From Hyphomonadaceae bacterium (GTDB lineage Bacteria; Pseudomonadota; Alphaproteobacteria; Caulobacterales; Hyphomonadaceae), in contig JADKDU010000004.1 in the NCBI GenBank assembly GCA_016714495.1, forward strand, positions 1 to 64,000: 64,000 nt of DNA. The letters run 5' to 3'. Every line of letters begins with the position of its first letter. Position 1 is the stretch's first letter. Both the position numbers and the translations under genes were made by a program. Below are positions 52,906 to 61,829 of this stretch, piece after piece. Under the pieces are notes generated by a model. It was not told where the DNA came from, ran no database searches, and saw only the letters and a program-made list of their open reading frames with translations.

Positions 52906-53711
52906 GGGAGCCTCACGGGTGAATCGTGCTGAGTGTGCCGGATTTTCGGCTCGGGCGCGAGGCTGTGGATAAGGCGCAGGGCCGGGGCGCGCCAGGTATG
53001 GCTGCGGAGTGACTTTGAGAGGGCGCGCGCCTTAAACGGGGCGCGAGATGGCGGAGACAAGGGAGACGATGCGTGGCTCGCGCTCGTGCCTCGAGACGAG
53101 CAGCTTCGCTGCGCTCCTCAGGATGAACAATTGTCTTTGATCAGGCGCGGGCTTTGTTGTCGCGCGCCATTGCGTCGAGGATGGTGAGGAGCGTTCAGGC
53201 GAGGGCGATGATACGGGATCTGGTCTGCCGACACCTTCGCACATCCCACAGTGACAAGGGCTATGAGGCTGTCGTGCGTGACAGCGATGGCTTCCTGGAT
53301 CGGGTCGGTCTTCTCCAAGGACTTAGACGCATCCGCCGTTTCCGTGCGCCAATCACGGAGCGAGCGGAGGGGGTCATCAGAGCGTCGCAACGACGTTTCG
53401 CACCAGCTCGACAAACGCGCGCAGCATCACGGCCAGCCAGGGCTGTCGGGGCGCTGACCTCATTTGCGCGTATTCGTACCAGCGTCATGGGCGCTATCAT
53501 ACCCGCGCCCAGGGGCCGGTAGATTCTGAAGGATGCTCTCCTCCTCCAAATCTCGGCGTTAGTTGATCGGGGTCGCGCGTAAAGATTTCCGGCCGTGCTC
53601 CGAATTGGGAAGGGCTCTATCCCTCAATATCGTGCGTGAGCGCCGATGCTCTTTCCGCTCAGGGGAGAAGAGCATGTGGACCTGCTTGCCGGATTGGCCT
53701 AGGTCGCCCGC
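52906..53711. other. Gene-poor region, about 800 bases
   Basis: Overlapping frames of 60-120 codons occur on both strands, but none has a supported start, domain or consistent codon use. A REP-like palindrome lies at 53081-53127. The region could be decayed coding sequence or spacer; I cannot identify a parent gene. The start of the downstream phosphatase gene lies at its right edge. Confidence 0.5.
53081..53127. repeat. REP-like palindrome, second copy
   Basis: Read on the minus strand it begins TTCATCCTGAGGAGCGCAGC, continues GAAGCTGC and ends TCGTCTCGAGGCACGAGCG, the same core as the element near 20.35 kb (CTCATTCTGAAGAGCC...TCTCGAAGG). Both lie between genes. This matches a widespread class of alphaproteobacterial intergenic palindromes. 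Confidence 0.65.
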
Positions 53712-54488
53712 ATGGAAACACGCACGCATGAATTCGAGGGGCTTCACAATTTTCGCGACTTTGGCGGGTATGTCGCCGGGAACCGGAGACTTGTGACGGG
53801 GCGGCTGTTTCGGTCGGCCAATCACGCGATGGCGACGGAGGCGGACCTTGCGCGGTTGAGGGAGATGGGGATCGGCGCGGTGGTCGACCTGCGCAGGCCG
53901 TCCGAGCGCGAGCGGCAGCCCTCGCGGCGGTGGGCGGATTTCGCCGCGACCGTGATTGAGAACCATGATGCGGATGAAGGTCCCGAGAACTGGGAAAGCT
54001 TCATGGCGTCGTGGGACATGACGCCGGAATCGTTCCGGGCATTTCAGGGACGCTATTATGAGCGGGCGCCGCATCTGCCGCGGCTGCTCGATCTGTTCAC
54101 GCGGTATTTTGATACGCTGGCGACGGGTGAAGGCGCGGTGGTGGTGCATTGCGCGGCGGGCAAGGATCGCACCGGGCTGCTTGTGGCGCTGACGCACATG
54201 CTGGCGGGCGTGCATCGCGACGATGTGGTGGCGGACTATCTGCTGACCAATGACTCGAAGCGCTTCGAAACGTTCGGTGCGCAGTGGGCGGAAATGATCC
54301 GCAAGGAGCGCGGCGTCGGCCCGACGCTGGGCACGATGAAGGTCGTCATGAGCGTCGAGCCGGCTTTTCTGGAGCGCTCGCTCGCGGTAATCGACGAGCG
54401 GCACGGGGGAGTCGAGGCGTATCTGCGCGATGCGCTGGGCGTGGATAGGCGCAGGCGAGCCGAGATTGAGCGGCGGTTGTTCGGGTAG
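53712..54488 (+). CDS. Tyrosine/serine protein phosphatase, PTP/DSP-like
   Basis: The 258-residue product has the CX5R signature HCAAGKDRTGLLVAL at about residues 143-157, with NFRDFGGYVAGNRRLVTGRL near the N terminus and VVDLRRPSERER, all typical of the Y_phosphatase3 family that includes bacterial PtpB-like enzymes. No signal peptide, so cytoplasmic. The substrate could be protein or phosphoinositide. It stands alone. Confidence 0.92.
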   Translation: METRTHEFEGLHNFRDFGGYVAGNRRLVTGRLFRSANHAMATEADLARLREMGIGAVVDLRRPSERERQPSRRWADFAATVIENHDADEGPENWESFMASWDMTPESFRAFQGRYYERAPHLPRLLDLFTRYFDTLATGEGAVVVHCAAGKDRTGLLVALTHMLAGVHRDDVVADYLLTNDSKRFETFGAQWAEMIRKERGVGPTLGTMKVVMSVEPAFLERSLAVIDERHGGVEAYLRDALGVDRRRRAEIERRLFG

Positions 54489-54622
54489 GGGCGATCACCC
54501 TTACTGCCGTCCACCTATTGAGAAGGGCGCCCAGCTTAATCGGCCGTCTGTTTCAAGAGTTGCGCTCGGGCGACGAGCGGGGTCAGATGTGGCGGCCGGA
54601 AGGCGCTGCAGGGAGAGTGGGG

Positions 54623-55558
54623 ATGAATGATTTGGTGAAACGGGTTGCGGCGCTTGCGATCTGTGGCGCGATGCTGTCGGGCTGCGCTTCAACGAGCGTG
54701 GGCGCGCATCATGACGTATCGCAGCTGGTGTTCATCGGCGATAGCAATCTCGATATCGGTCGCGCGATGACCGAGCGCGAGGGCAATCCGAAAGACGGAA
54801 AACTCGTGCCGCCCAACACGTTGGGAAAGCGCTATTCGAATGCCGAGATCCTGCCGGAATTTCTGAGCAAGCGCCTGGGCCTCAAACAGGTGAACTATGC
54901 ATGGGGCGGGGCGACGTCGGGTGTGACGAACATCGCAGGCCGGGACGACACGCCGGATCTGCGTAATACGGGGCTCACGGCTCAACTGGCGGAGCTGGAG
55001 GCGGCGCTGGCGGGAAAGCCCGCTGACGCTCACGCGCTATTCATGGTGATGGCTGGGTCGAACGATCTCGCTGCGGTCGACAAGGTCGACCAGGCTGCGA
55101 TTGATGCGGCCATCGCAGGCGTACTCGTCAACCTGCGCGCTGCAGTGACGAAACTCGATGCGTTGGGAGCGGAATTTATCGTGGTCGGCACGCGCACGCC
55201 GCGCCCGGTCCTGTCAGACCATGACCGCGCAACCGAGGAGCCGAATGTCGAAGCAAAGAACGACGCCGCCGGCCGACAGTTGAACATCGCCATCAGGAAA
55301 CTGGCGGCTGACCTGGATGCTGAATTGGGCGCAGATGTGGAAGTGTACGATTTCTACGCAGACATCCGCGACGTGATCGCGCATGCTGAGACCTACGGGT
55401 TTTCACGCTATTCTCCGGATCCCGCCGCTTACTGCAACGCCAAGAGCCAGAGTGATTGCAGTCGCCTGATCAACTATGACAACGCGCACAAAACCTCGGC
55501 TGTGCACGCCATCCTTGCGGACAAGTTCATCAGGCAGTTTCAGCTAAGCGCGGAGTAA
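54623..55558 (+). CDS. SGNH/GDSL-type hydrolase lipoprotein
   Basis: The ATG at 54623, preceded by GGGAGAGTGGGG, starts a lipoprotein signal (VAALAICGAMLSGC). The 311-residue product has the GDS block FIGDSNLDIG with the nucleophile Ser, NYAWGGATSGV, the GXND block MAGSNDLAAVD and a C-terminal block NYDNAHKTSAVH that may supply the Asp/His. It is a likely secreted or outer-membrane esterase. Substrate unknown. Confidence 0.9.
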   Translation: MNDLVKRVAALAICGAMLSGCASTSVGAHHDVSQLVFIGDSNLDIGRAMTEREGNPKDGKLVPPNTLGKRYSNAEILPEFLSKRLGLKQVNYAWGGATSGVTNIAGRDDTPDLRNTGLTAQLAELEAALAGKPADAHALFMVMAGSNDLAAVDKVDQAAIDAAIAGVLVNLRAAVTKLDALGAEFIVVGTRTPRPVLSDHDRATEEPNVEAKNDAAGRQLNIAIRKLAADLDAELGADVEVYDFYADIRDVIAHAETYGFSRYSPDPAAYCNAKSQSDCSRLINYDNAHKTSAVHAILADKFIRQFQLSAE

Positions 55559-55600
55559 GTTGGGACCTTCGTTTCCCTGGCCGGCGCCGCTCAGCTGTTG

Positions 55601-56512
55601 TCAGGCGACGTCGTGCTTCTTCTCGTGGGCCGAGTGGATCTTCTTGTTGACCAGGCGCTCGAGCTCGTTCGAGACGGACGCGCGGTGCAGGAAGGCTTCC
55701 TCGGGCATGTCGAGAATGATGGCGATGGTCTGGAAGTGATATTTCACGACTTCGATGTCGTAGGTGTCGGTCATGCCGACGCCTTCGATGTAGCGCAGGG
55801 CGGTGGACCAGACCTTCACGATAACCTCGTCGCCAAGGCGCGCGACTTCGTCGGCGTTCTGCTGCAGCATGCGGTACATGCCGCGGATGCCGGCGGTGCG
55901 GTCGTCATTGGTGCGGTCGGCGTATTGCGCAAGGCTTTCGATGATCGCGCGCAGCTTGAAGGCGTTTTCTTTGGCCATCTCGCTGGTGGCTTTCTGCGGC
56001 GGCTCGTCGGTGAGGCGGCGCCATGGGCCGGCATAGTTGGGATCGTCCTTGCGGCGGCGGCAGGGGCCGACATAGTTGCGGCTGTCGATGAACTTGCGCG
56101 GACGCAGGACGACTTCCTCGATGCGTGAGAGCACGCCCTGCGCCGAGACCGGCTTGAGCAGGAATTCGTTGATGCCGGCCTGACGGGCCGACATCAGCTG
56201 ATCGTGGTCGATGACGCCGGCTAGCAGAATGATCGGCGTTTCGCGCGACACGCCGGTGGTGTTGCGGCGCACTTCGCGCGTGAATTCGAGGCCGGACATG
56301 CGGCCTGCATCCCAATCGACGAAGATGACGTCGGGTTTGAAGGCGCGGCCGACGGTGAACGCCTCCACGGCGCTGGCGGCGGCCATGATGTTCGTGACCA
56401 TCAGGCGGCGCAGCGAGTCGGCCACGACCCCGCGCATAAAGGCGTTGGGGTCCACGACGAGGACCTTCATCTTTTTGAGATCGGCGGGATTGAGCGTGCG
56501 TTCTTCGGTCAT
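55601..56512 (-). CDS. Receiver-domain protein with GPCRRR linker and helical output domain
   Basis: The 303-residue product has a REC domain (about 14-128) with the acidic pocket (KVLVVDPN), the phospho-acceptor Asp in VIFVDWDAG and the Lys in FLLKPVS. Then come YVGPCRRRK and YAGPWRR, an arginine-rich linker found after REC domains in alphaproteobacteria, and an all-helical C terminus with no DNA-binding domain I recognise. It may signal by protein contacts. Its ATG overlaps the stop of the upstream pseudo-receiver gene (ATGA), so the two are coupled. Confidence 0.85.
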   Translation of the reverse strand: MTEERTLNPADLKKMKVLVVDPNAFMRGVVADSLRRLMVTNIMAAASAVEAFTVGRAFKPDVIFVDWDAGRMSGLEFTREVRRNTTGVSRETPIILLAGVIDHDQLMSARQAGINEFLLKPVSAQGVLSRIEEVVLRPRKFIDSRNYVGPCRRRKDDPNYAGPWRRLTDEPPQKATSEMAKENAFKLRAIIESLAQYADRTNDDRTAGIRGMYRMLQQNADEVARLGDEVIVKVWSTALRYIEGVGMTDTYDIEVVKYHFQTIAIILDMPEEAFLHRASVSNELERLVNKKIHSAHEKKHDVA

Positions 56513-57423
56513 CAGGCGGCCAGTTTCTTCTGGATGGCTTTACCAAGGGCGATGGCCACGCTGTCGCGGGCCTCGGCGTAGTTCTGCGGCAGGGCCGCGA
56601 GTTGTTCGAGCGCGGTGAGGGCGGTGGTGATCACCGGCTCTTCCAGCTGCCCCAGGGGCGTGGCGACGCCGACATAGGATTCGAAGGAGGCGAGGCCCGC
56701 GTGCAGCGCGTGATCCTTCGCCTCGATCGCAAGACTCTTTGCGGTCTTTAGCTGTTCGAAGGCGGTGGCGATGGCTTCCGGGCGGCTGGCGCGAAGGTGC
56801 ACGCAGGTCTGGCGCAGTTGCGAGAGGATGAGGCGCATCGGCGTCTGCGCGGCGATCTCGTCCTGGTCGATCAGGGCGGGGCGTTCGGCGACGCGTTCGC
56901 CCGAGCGGCGCTTAGCGCCGTAATAGTCTGCCGGGTTCTTCCGGCGGCGGCAGGGGCCGAGATAGACGTTGCAATCGACGAACGGGCGCGGCGTCTCGAT
57001 CACCATTTCGAGGCGCTGGCGCATCGCCATCGGCGAGATTGGCTTGGCGAGGAATTCATCGACGCCGGCGTCGCGGCCATTGATGACCATCTGGCGGGTT
57101 AGGCCGGCGGTGATCAGGATGACGGGCAGGCGGCGCAGGCGATCGTCTTCGTGCTTGCGCAGGCGGCGGACGAAGTTGAGACCGTCGAGGCTGTCGCCTT
57201 CTTCCCATGAGAGAAGAATGGCGTCGGTGGGGCGCTCGAGAAGAAAGTTGGCAGCCATTTCCTCGCTGCGGGCGGAGGAGATGTTCGTGACGTTGAGGCT
57301 GCGGAGGATTTCGCCGATCAGGCCGCGGCTGAAGGTGTTGGCGTCGATGACCAGGACCTGCAGGGTCCGCGGTTTCAACGGCCGAGGTTTTCTCGGATCG
57401 TGCATCTGAAGCTGTCCACCCAT
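56512..57423 (-). CDS. Pseudo-receiver protein, phospho-acceptor Asp replaced by Ser
   Basis: The product (about 303 residues from the ATG at 57423; ATGs at 57453 and 57405 are alternatives) has a REC fold: LQVLVIDANTFSRGLIGEIL and FLAKPISP keep the first Asp and the Lys. In the third strand DAILLSWEEG, Ser stands where its partner has VDWD. The linker has the same YLGPCRRRK motif. The C terminus is helical. It is first in a two-gene operon with the canonical receiver. I infer a phosphorylation-independent partner or antagonist; nothing here proves it. Confidence 0.82.
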   Translation of the reverse strand: MGGQLQMHDPRKPRPLKPRTLQVLVIDANTFSRGLIGEILRSLNVTNISSARSEEMAANFLLERPTDAILLSWEEGDSLDGLNFVRRLRKHEDDRLRRLPVILITAGLTRQMVINGRDAGVDEFLAKPISPMAMRQRLEMVIETPRPFVDCNVYLGPCRRRKNPADYYGAKRRSGERVAERPALIDQDEIAAQTPMRLILSQLRQTCVHLRASRPEAIATAFEQLKTAKSLAIEAKDHALHAGLASFESYVGVATPLGQLEEPVITTALTALEQLAALPQNYAEARDSVAIALGKAIQKKLAA

Positions 57424-57532
57424 TCTGAGTTCCCGATCAAGGTAAACCAACAAGGTAATTTTCCCGTTGCGACGGATGCGGTGGAATTGCGGGCGCGCGT
57501 TAACCTTTACGCCGAGGATTTGGCAGCGCAGC

Positions 57533-57567
57533 CAATCGATTGGCTTTCGGTGTGTAAGTTGCTAGGG
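57533..57567 (+). promoter_or_regulatory. Possible promoter of the RHH-PII gene
   Basis: TTGGCT and TAGGGT lie 17 bases apart in this stretch, about 30 bases ahead of the TTG start at 57598. The -35 is fair, the -10 poor. The same intergenic space must hold the promoter of the divergent receiver operon. Confidence 0.35.
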
Positions 57568-57597
57568 TGCAGCTTCGATACCCCGGAGACTAGGCCT

Positions 57598-58104
57598 TTG
57601 AGCGATGAGGAAAAGCTCGACCAGCGCATTCAGCTCGTGGCGTCGCAAAGCTTCGGGAAGGATGTCGATGACTGGCGGCGGACGCAGCAGGACCTGCCTT
57701 CGCGGTCCGAGGCGATCAGGCGGCTGGTTTATCTGGGATTGCAGCACGAACAGGAGCATCCGATGCGCATGATCACGGCGATCATCCGGCCGCACAGGTA
57801 TGACGCGGTGCGCGATGCGCTGATGCGGCTGGGCATTTCCGGGATCACGGCGACGCAGGTGCAGGGCTTCGGCCGCCAGCGCGGGCAGACGGAATTCTAT
57901 CGCGGCAACGAATACCAGGCGACCGAGGTGCCGAAGCTGAAGCTGGAGATCGCAGTGGCGTCAGGCCAGGCCGAGGCTGTGATCGAGGCGATCCAGAAAG
58001 CAGCGGGATCGGGCAAGATTGGCGATGGGAAGATCTTCGTCAGCGGGCTTTCCGACGTTGTGCGCATCCGCACGGGCGAGCGTGACGAGAAGGCGCTGGA
58101 TTAG
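57598..58104 (+). CDS. glnB: Nitrogen regulatory protein PII with N-terminal ribbon-helix-helix domain (apparent fusion)
   Basis: From TTG at 57598 (GGAG 9 bases upstream) the first 55 residues, MSDEEKLDQRIQLVASQSFG then DDWRRTQQDLPSRSEAIRRL, match small ribbon-helix-helix DNA-binding proteins. The frame runs on into a full PII: MRMITAIIRPHRYDAVRDAL, T-loop TEFYRGNEYQ with the uridylylatable Tyr, and GKIGDGKIFV. The PII part also has its own ATG at 57763 preceded by AGGAG at 6 bases and would be a normal 113-residue GlnB/GlnK. So either a true fusion, two products from one message, or a lost stop. glnA and amtB are not adjacent. Confidence 0.85.
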   Translation: MSDEEKLDQRIQLVASQSFGKDVDDWRRTQQDLPSRSEAIRRLVYLGLQHEQEHPMRMITAIIRPHRYDAVRDALMRLGISGITATQVQGFGRQRGQTEFYRGNEYQATEVPKLKLEIAVASGQAEAVIEAIQKAAGSGKIGDGKIFVSGLSDVVRIRTGERDEKALD

Positions 58105-58571
58105 CGTCTCTTCGGTCGTTCCTTCGGCAGGATGCGATCGTGGGGACCGGGTGGGCGGTCCTTGTTAAAGAGCGCGAGGATCGCGCGCCAGACCAGCCAG
58201 ATGGGGACGACGACCAGCGCGCCGAGCACCAGAGGCATTGCGCCGAGCCGGGCGGCCCAGCCTGCGATGTTGAGCACGCCGGTGATGATCTGGCCGGCGC
58301 CGATGCTGATCGTGAAGCCGGGTGCGAACGGATTGAAGCCGCCGGCCTGGAAGACGGCGCCGACGAAGATGCAGATCAGGGCGAGGCGGACCCAGCCCTT
58401 CCAGCCGACATTGAACATGCGGCCCGAAAACGAGACCGGGCGAAGCGTGTGGGCGTCGTCGCCCTCATCCCAGAAGCGGTTGTCGCGCGGGTCCTTGGGG
58501 CCGGTAGGCTCGTAGATGACCTCGGTGACTTTCGCGGGTGGCGGGGGATCGGAGGGGTGGGTCGGGGTCAT
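58101..58571 (-). CDS. Small membrane protein, possibly DUF6460
   Basis: The 156-residue product has a Pro-rich N terminus (DPPPPAKVTEVIYEPTGPKD) and two or three hydrophobic segments (VRLALICIFVGAVFQAGGF, then GAMPLVLGALVVVPIWLVW). It resembles alphaproteobacterial DUF6460 proteins, but I cannot confirm this. It follows the MscS gene with a 4-base overlap (ATGA), so the two are translated together. It converges with the PII gene. Confidence 0.7.
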   Translation of the reverse strand: MTPTHPSDPPPPAKVTEVIYEPTGPKDPRDNRFWDEGDDAHTLRPVSFSGRMFNVGWKGWVRLALICIFVGAVFQAGGFNPFAPGFTISIGAGQIITGVLNIAGWAARLGAMPLVLGALVVVPIWLVWRAILALFNKDRPPGPHDRILPKERPKRR

Positions 58572-59725
58572 CCTGCGGCTCTGGGCTTGGCTTCCCTTGG
58601 CGCGGCAGGCTCGGGCGCGTCCACATGCGGGTCGCCCTTGGTGACCGTCACCTGATGCGGATAGGGAATGGTAATTCCGGCCTTGTCAAAGCCCTGCTTC
58701 ACTTTCTGCAGCGTATCGCAGCGCAGATCCCACCAGTCGGCATTCGAGACCCAGGCGCGGGCGCGGAGATCGACCGAGGAAGAGTTGAGCTCCACCACTT
58801 TCACCCAGACGGGCGGCTCGTCGCGGACGCGGTGGTCGTCAGTGAGGATGTTCTTGATGATGCCGATCGCTTTGTCGATGTCGTCGCCATAATCGATCGA
58901 CAGCAGCAGATCGAGGCGGCGCAGGCTGCGAACCGAGGAGTTGATGATCACGTCGCCCCATGCCTTGTCGTTGGTGATGACGACTTCGCGATTGTCGATC
59001 GTGTTGAGGACGGTGGTGAAGGGAGTGATGTCGGCCACGGTGCCGTCCTGCCCGGCGATCTTCACATTGTCGCCGATACGGTAAGGGCGGAAGACGGCGA
59101 TGACGACGCCGGCCGCGACGGCTTTCAACGTGTCCTGCAGAGCGAGGGCGATGGCGAGGCCCGCGGCGCCGACGATGGCGAGCAGGGAGGCGGTGTCGAA
59201 GCCGAACTGCTGGAGGGCCGCGATGAGGCCGACGGCGAAAGCGCCGAAGCGGACGAGAGCGGCGAGGAAGTTGAACAATGTCTCGCCGCCGGCGGTGGCC
59301 TTGCGGCCGACCTTATGGCCGAACTTGCGCACGCGCGAGCCAAGCCACGAGCCCAGGAACCAGACGGCGACGAGGATGGCGAGGCCCTTAAGCGCCGAGA
59401 CGGCGAGGGCGCGGGCTTCATCGAGGCTGTAGCCGACAAGCAGGTTGGCGCAGATGGCAAGGGCGACCAGCACGAAGGCTGCGCGGATGAGCGCGCCGAG
59501 TATGTCGATCATCACGTGATCGGCGGATTTGGGCTGGGTGTCGGTTTCGTTGTGCTTGGCGAGGCCTGCGAGCTTGCGGGCGATGAAGCGCAGCACGCGG
59601 GACAGAATGGCGCCCAGCACATAGCCGGCAACGATTGCGATCGCGGACCACATCCACTTCTGGGTGGTGCCCTCGAAGTGGAAGGCCCACTCGTGGAAGG
59701 TGCTGATTTGAGTTTGGAAATCCAT
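58568..59725 (-). CDS. MscS-family mechanosensitive channel
   Basis: MscS channels open under membrane tension and release osmolytes. The ATG at 59725 (MDFQTQISTFHEWAFHFEG) gives 385 residues with five predicted membrane segments before the channel core. The pore helix GAAGLAIALALQDTLKAVAA is the family hallmark, followed by the beta domain (YRIGDNVKIAGQDGTVADI) and the C-terminal alpha/beta domain. It is cotranscribed with a small membrane protein gene. Confidence 0.94.
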   Translation of the reverse strand: MDFQTQISTFHEWAFHFEGTTQKWMWSAIAIVAGYVLGAILSRVLRFIARKLAGLAKHNETDTQPKSADHVMIDILGALIRAAFVLVALAICANLLVGYSLDEARALAVSALKGLAILVAVWFLGSWLGSRVRKFGHKVGRKATAGGETLFNFLAALVRFGAFAVGLIAALQQFGFDTASLLAIVGAAGLAIALALQDTLKAVAAGVVIAVFRPYRIGDNVKIAGQDGTVADITPFTTVLNTIDNREVVITNDKAWGDVIINSSVRSLRRLDLLLSIDYGDDIDKAIGIIKNILTDDHRVRDEPPVWVKVVELNSSSVDLRARAWVSNADWWDLRCDTLQKVKQGFDKAGITIPYPHQVTVTKGDPHVDAPEPAAPREAKPRAAG

Positions 59726-59854
59726 GCCGGAATCGCGCGCCGTTTCAGTTAGGCGGAAACTGGCCCAGCGGCGTCCCTCGGGCAACCCGATGACGTGTCT
59801 GGCGCGAATTCGGCGTAATCAGATGTGTCCGACGCCCGATGGCGTCACGGTCAA

Positions 59855-59926
59855 TCAGGCGAGTATGGGAGCTGCTACGATTGCTATGCAGGCAAGCGCA
59901 GTAATAACGGCCCAGGTCAATCGCAT
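59855..59926 (-). CDS. Candidate tiny membrane peptide, 23 residues
   Basis: An ATG at 59926 preceded by GGGTGGGG opens a frame encoding a single hydrophobic helix beginning MRLTWAVITALACIAIVA and ending at TGA. It lies between the MscS and ligase genes, in the MscS direction. The short length makes chance likely; the helix and the G-rich upstream stretch are the only support. Confidence 0.25.
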   Translation of the reverse strand: MRLTWAVITALACIAIVAAPILA

Positions 59927-60179
59927 GATAGTCCCCACCCTGTTTCCGACCCTGACGAGGAATCACGCGTCGCGGCGATCGTCATTTGTCCCAACAGCAC
60001 AGTGCCTGAAATCCGGCACGACGACTAGTTCCTGTGCAACGCGTTAGCGACGAGCGTGTGACAGGAGCTGGATGCGGTTTGCAGTGATTTTCCGAGGTTC
60101 GCCCCGCTTGCTTATCGCAAGTCGCTACGTGGAATAGGCTAAGCGCGACAAACATTGCGAAGAAGCAATGCCGGGCGGA
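59927..60179. other. Intergenic region, nothing identified
   Basis: About 250 bases with small overlapping frames on both strands. I see no recognisable gene, repeat or terminator. It lies between the possible tiny peptide and the end of the ligase gene. Confidence 0.5.
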
Positions 60180-61802
60180 TCAGAGCGCGAGCAGGGCTTG
60201 GAGTGTTTCCATGCGGTCTGCGTCTCGCGAGGGTTTGTCCCAGCGGATACGGTGGATTCGCGGGAAGCGCATGGCGAGGCCTGACTTGTGGCGCGGCGAG
60301 CGTTGCAGGCCCTCGAAGGCGACTTCGAGCACAAGGCCTTCATTCGTGTTGGCTGTCACCGAGCGAACGGGGCCGAAACGTTCGATGGTGTGGTCGCGGA
60401 CATACTTGTCAAGCATCACGAGTTCTTCGTCGGTGAAACCGAAATAGGCCTTGCCGACGGGAGCGAGTTCATCGCCTTCGGGCGTTGTGCGCCACACGCC
60501 GAAGGTGTAGTCGGAATAGAAGGAGCTGCGCTTGCCGTGGCCGCGCTGGGCGTACATCAGCACGGCGTCGACCAGCATCGGGTCGCGCTTCCATTTGTAC
60601 CAATGGCCGGCGGGGCGGCCGGCGAGATAGGGCGCATCCCACCGTTTGAGCATGAGGCCTTCGATCTCGCGGGTGGGGGGATTGCGGCGGATGTCTTCGA
60701 GCTGGATGGCGTCTTCAAAAGGGACGAGAGGTGAGAGATCGATGCGATCATTGTGCAGGGAGACGACGAAGCGTTCGAGCCGTTTGCGGCGATCCGCGAA
60801 GGGGAGCGGGCGCAGATCGTGGCCAGCTTCATTGAGCAAATCGTAGACGCGGAGCATCGCTGGGCGGTCTGCCATCTGTTTTGGCGAGACGGTCTTGCGA
60901 TTCATGCGCTGCTGCAGCTCGTTGAAAGGCGCGACACCGCCTTCGGGCGAGCGGATCAGGAGTTCACCGTCGAGCGCAGCGTCGAAGTCTGCTGCTTCGA
61001 GAAGATCGGGGAAGGCTTTCGAGATGTCGTCACCATTGCGAGTGTAAAGGCGGCGCAGGCCTTTGTCCGACGCGAGCTGGACGCGGACGCCATCCCATTT
61101 CCATTCGGCGGCGAAGTCAGATGGCGAGATCAGAGAAGGGTCGAGGTCGTTGGCTTCCATCCGCTCGGCTTTGGACAGCAGCGGATGGGCGAGCATGGGC
61201 GGGCGGAAGGGAGCTAGGGCGCCGGAGACGGGCTTGGAGCCTTTGCCTTCGAGCCAGGCGAAGAGGTCGAGATAGGGCGGGCTCATGCCGTGCCATAGTT
61301 CTTCGATCTCGGCGACATCAACTTTGCCGAAGTCGGCGACGGCCTGGCGTGCGAGGCGGGCAGAGACGCCAACGCGCAGGCCGCCGGTGCTCAGCTTCAG
61401 CAGGCCCCAGCGGCCGGTGGCGTCGAGCGCGTCCAGCCAGCCCTCGACGAGGCGGAGGCCGTGCGCCTTGGTGGATTCGAGAAGGGTCTCGACGATCTCG
61501 TTGAGGTCTGGCGCGCGGTTCGCGCCGGGGCGTTGCGGCCAGATGAGGGAGATCGTCTCGGCGAGATCGCCCACATAGTCGTAGGACAGGTTGAACAGGA
61601 CGGGATCAACGCGACTGGCGACGAGTTCGCGGATGGCGGCGGGTTTGACGGACGGGATGTCTAGGTCGCCGGTGATGGCCGCGAGCGCCCACCCACGCGA
61701 CGAATCGGTGGTGTGGCGCAAATAGTCGCAGAGCAGCTGGAGCTTGCCATTGCGCGACGGCGTAAGCACCAGCCGTCCAAGGAGCGCGGCGAAAGCTTGC
61801 AT
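60180..61802 (-). CDS. ATP-dependent DNA ligase (cisplatin-damage-response type)
   Basis: The 540-residue product seals DNA nicks using ATP. The N-terminal DNA-binding domain (about 1-200) is followed by the adenylation domain with the nucleophilic Lys in AAEWKWDGVRVQ, GELLIRSPEG, EGLMLKRWDAPY and the OB-fold YKWKRDPMLVDA. The family accompanies an Lhr-type helicase and a metallophosphoesterase in many alphaproteobacteria; neither is visible here. It supplements the NAD-dependent replicative ligase. Confidence 0.93.
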   Translation of the reverse strand: MQAFAALLGRLVLTPSRNGKLQLLCDYLRHTTDSSRGWALAAITGDLDIPSVKPAAIRELVASRVDPVLFNLSYDYVGDLAETISLIWPQRPGANRAPDLNEIVETLLESTKAHGLRLVEGWLDALDATGRWGLLKLSTGGLRVGVSARLARQAVADFGKVDVAEIEELWHGMSPPYLDLFAWLEGKGSKPVSGALAPFRPPMLAHPLLSKAERMEANDLDPSLISPSDFAAEWKWDGVRVQLASDKGLRRLYTRNGDDISKAFPDLLEAADFDAALDGELLIRSPEGGVAPFNELQQRMNRKTVSPKQMADRPAMLRVYDLLNEAGHDLRPLPFADRRKRLERFVVSLHNDRIDLSPLVPFEDAIQLEDIRRNPPTREIEGLMLKRWDAPYLAGRPAGHWYKWKRDPMLVDAVLMYAQRGHGKRSSFYSDYTFGVWRTTPEGDELAPVGKAYFGFTDEELVMLDKYVRDHTIERFGPVRSVTANTNEGLVLEVAFEGLQRSPRHKSGLAMRFPRIHRIRWDKPSRDADRMETLQALLAL

Positions 61803-61829
61803 GGATCGGAATATAGGCCAGGCGGGGCG

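Noticed and set aside
53154..53522. Open frames of 68-122 codons in the gene-poor region
   Set aside because: Overlapping frames on both strands, no ribosome binding site, no recognisable product.
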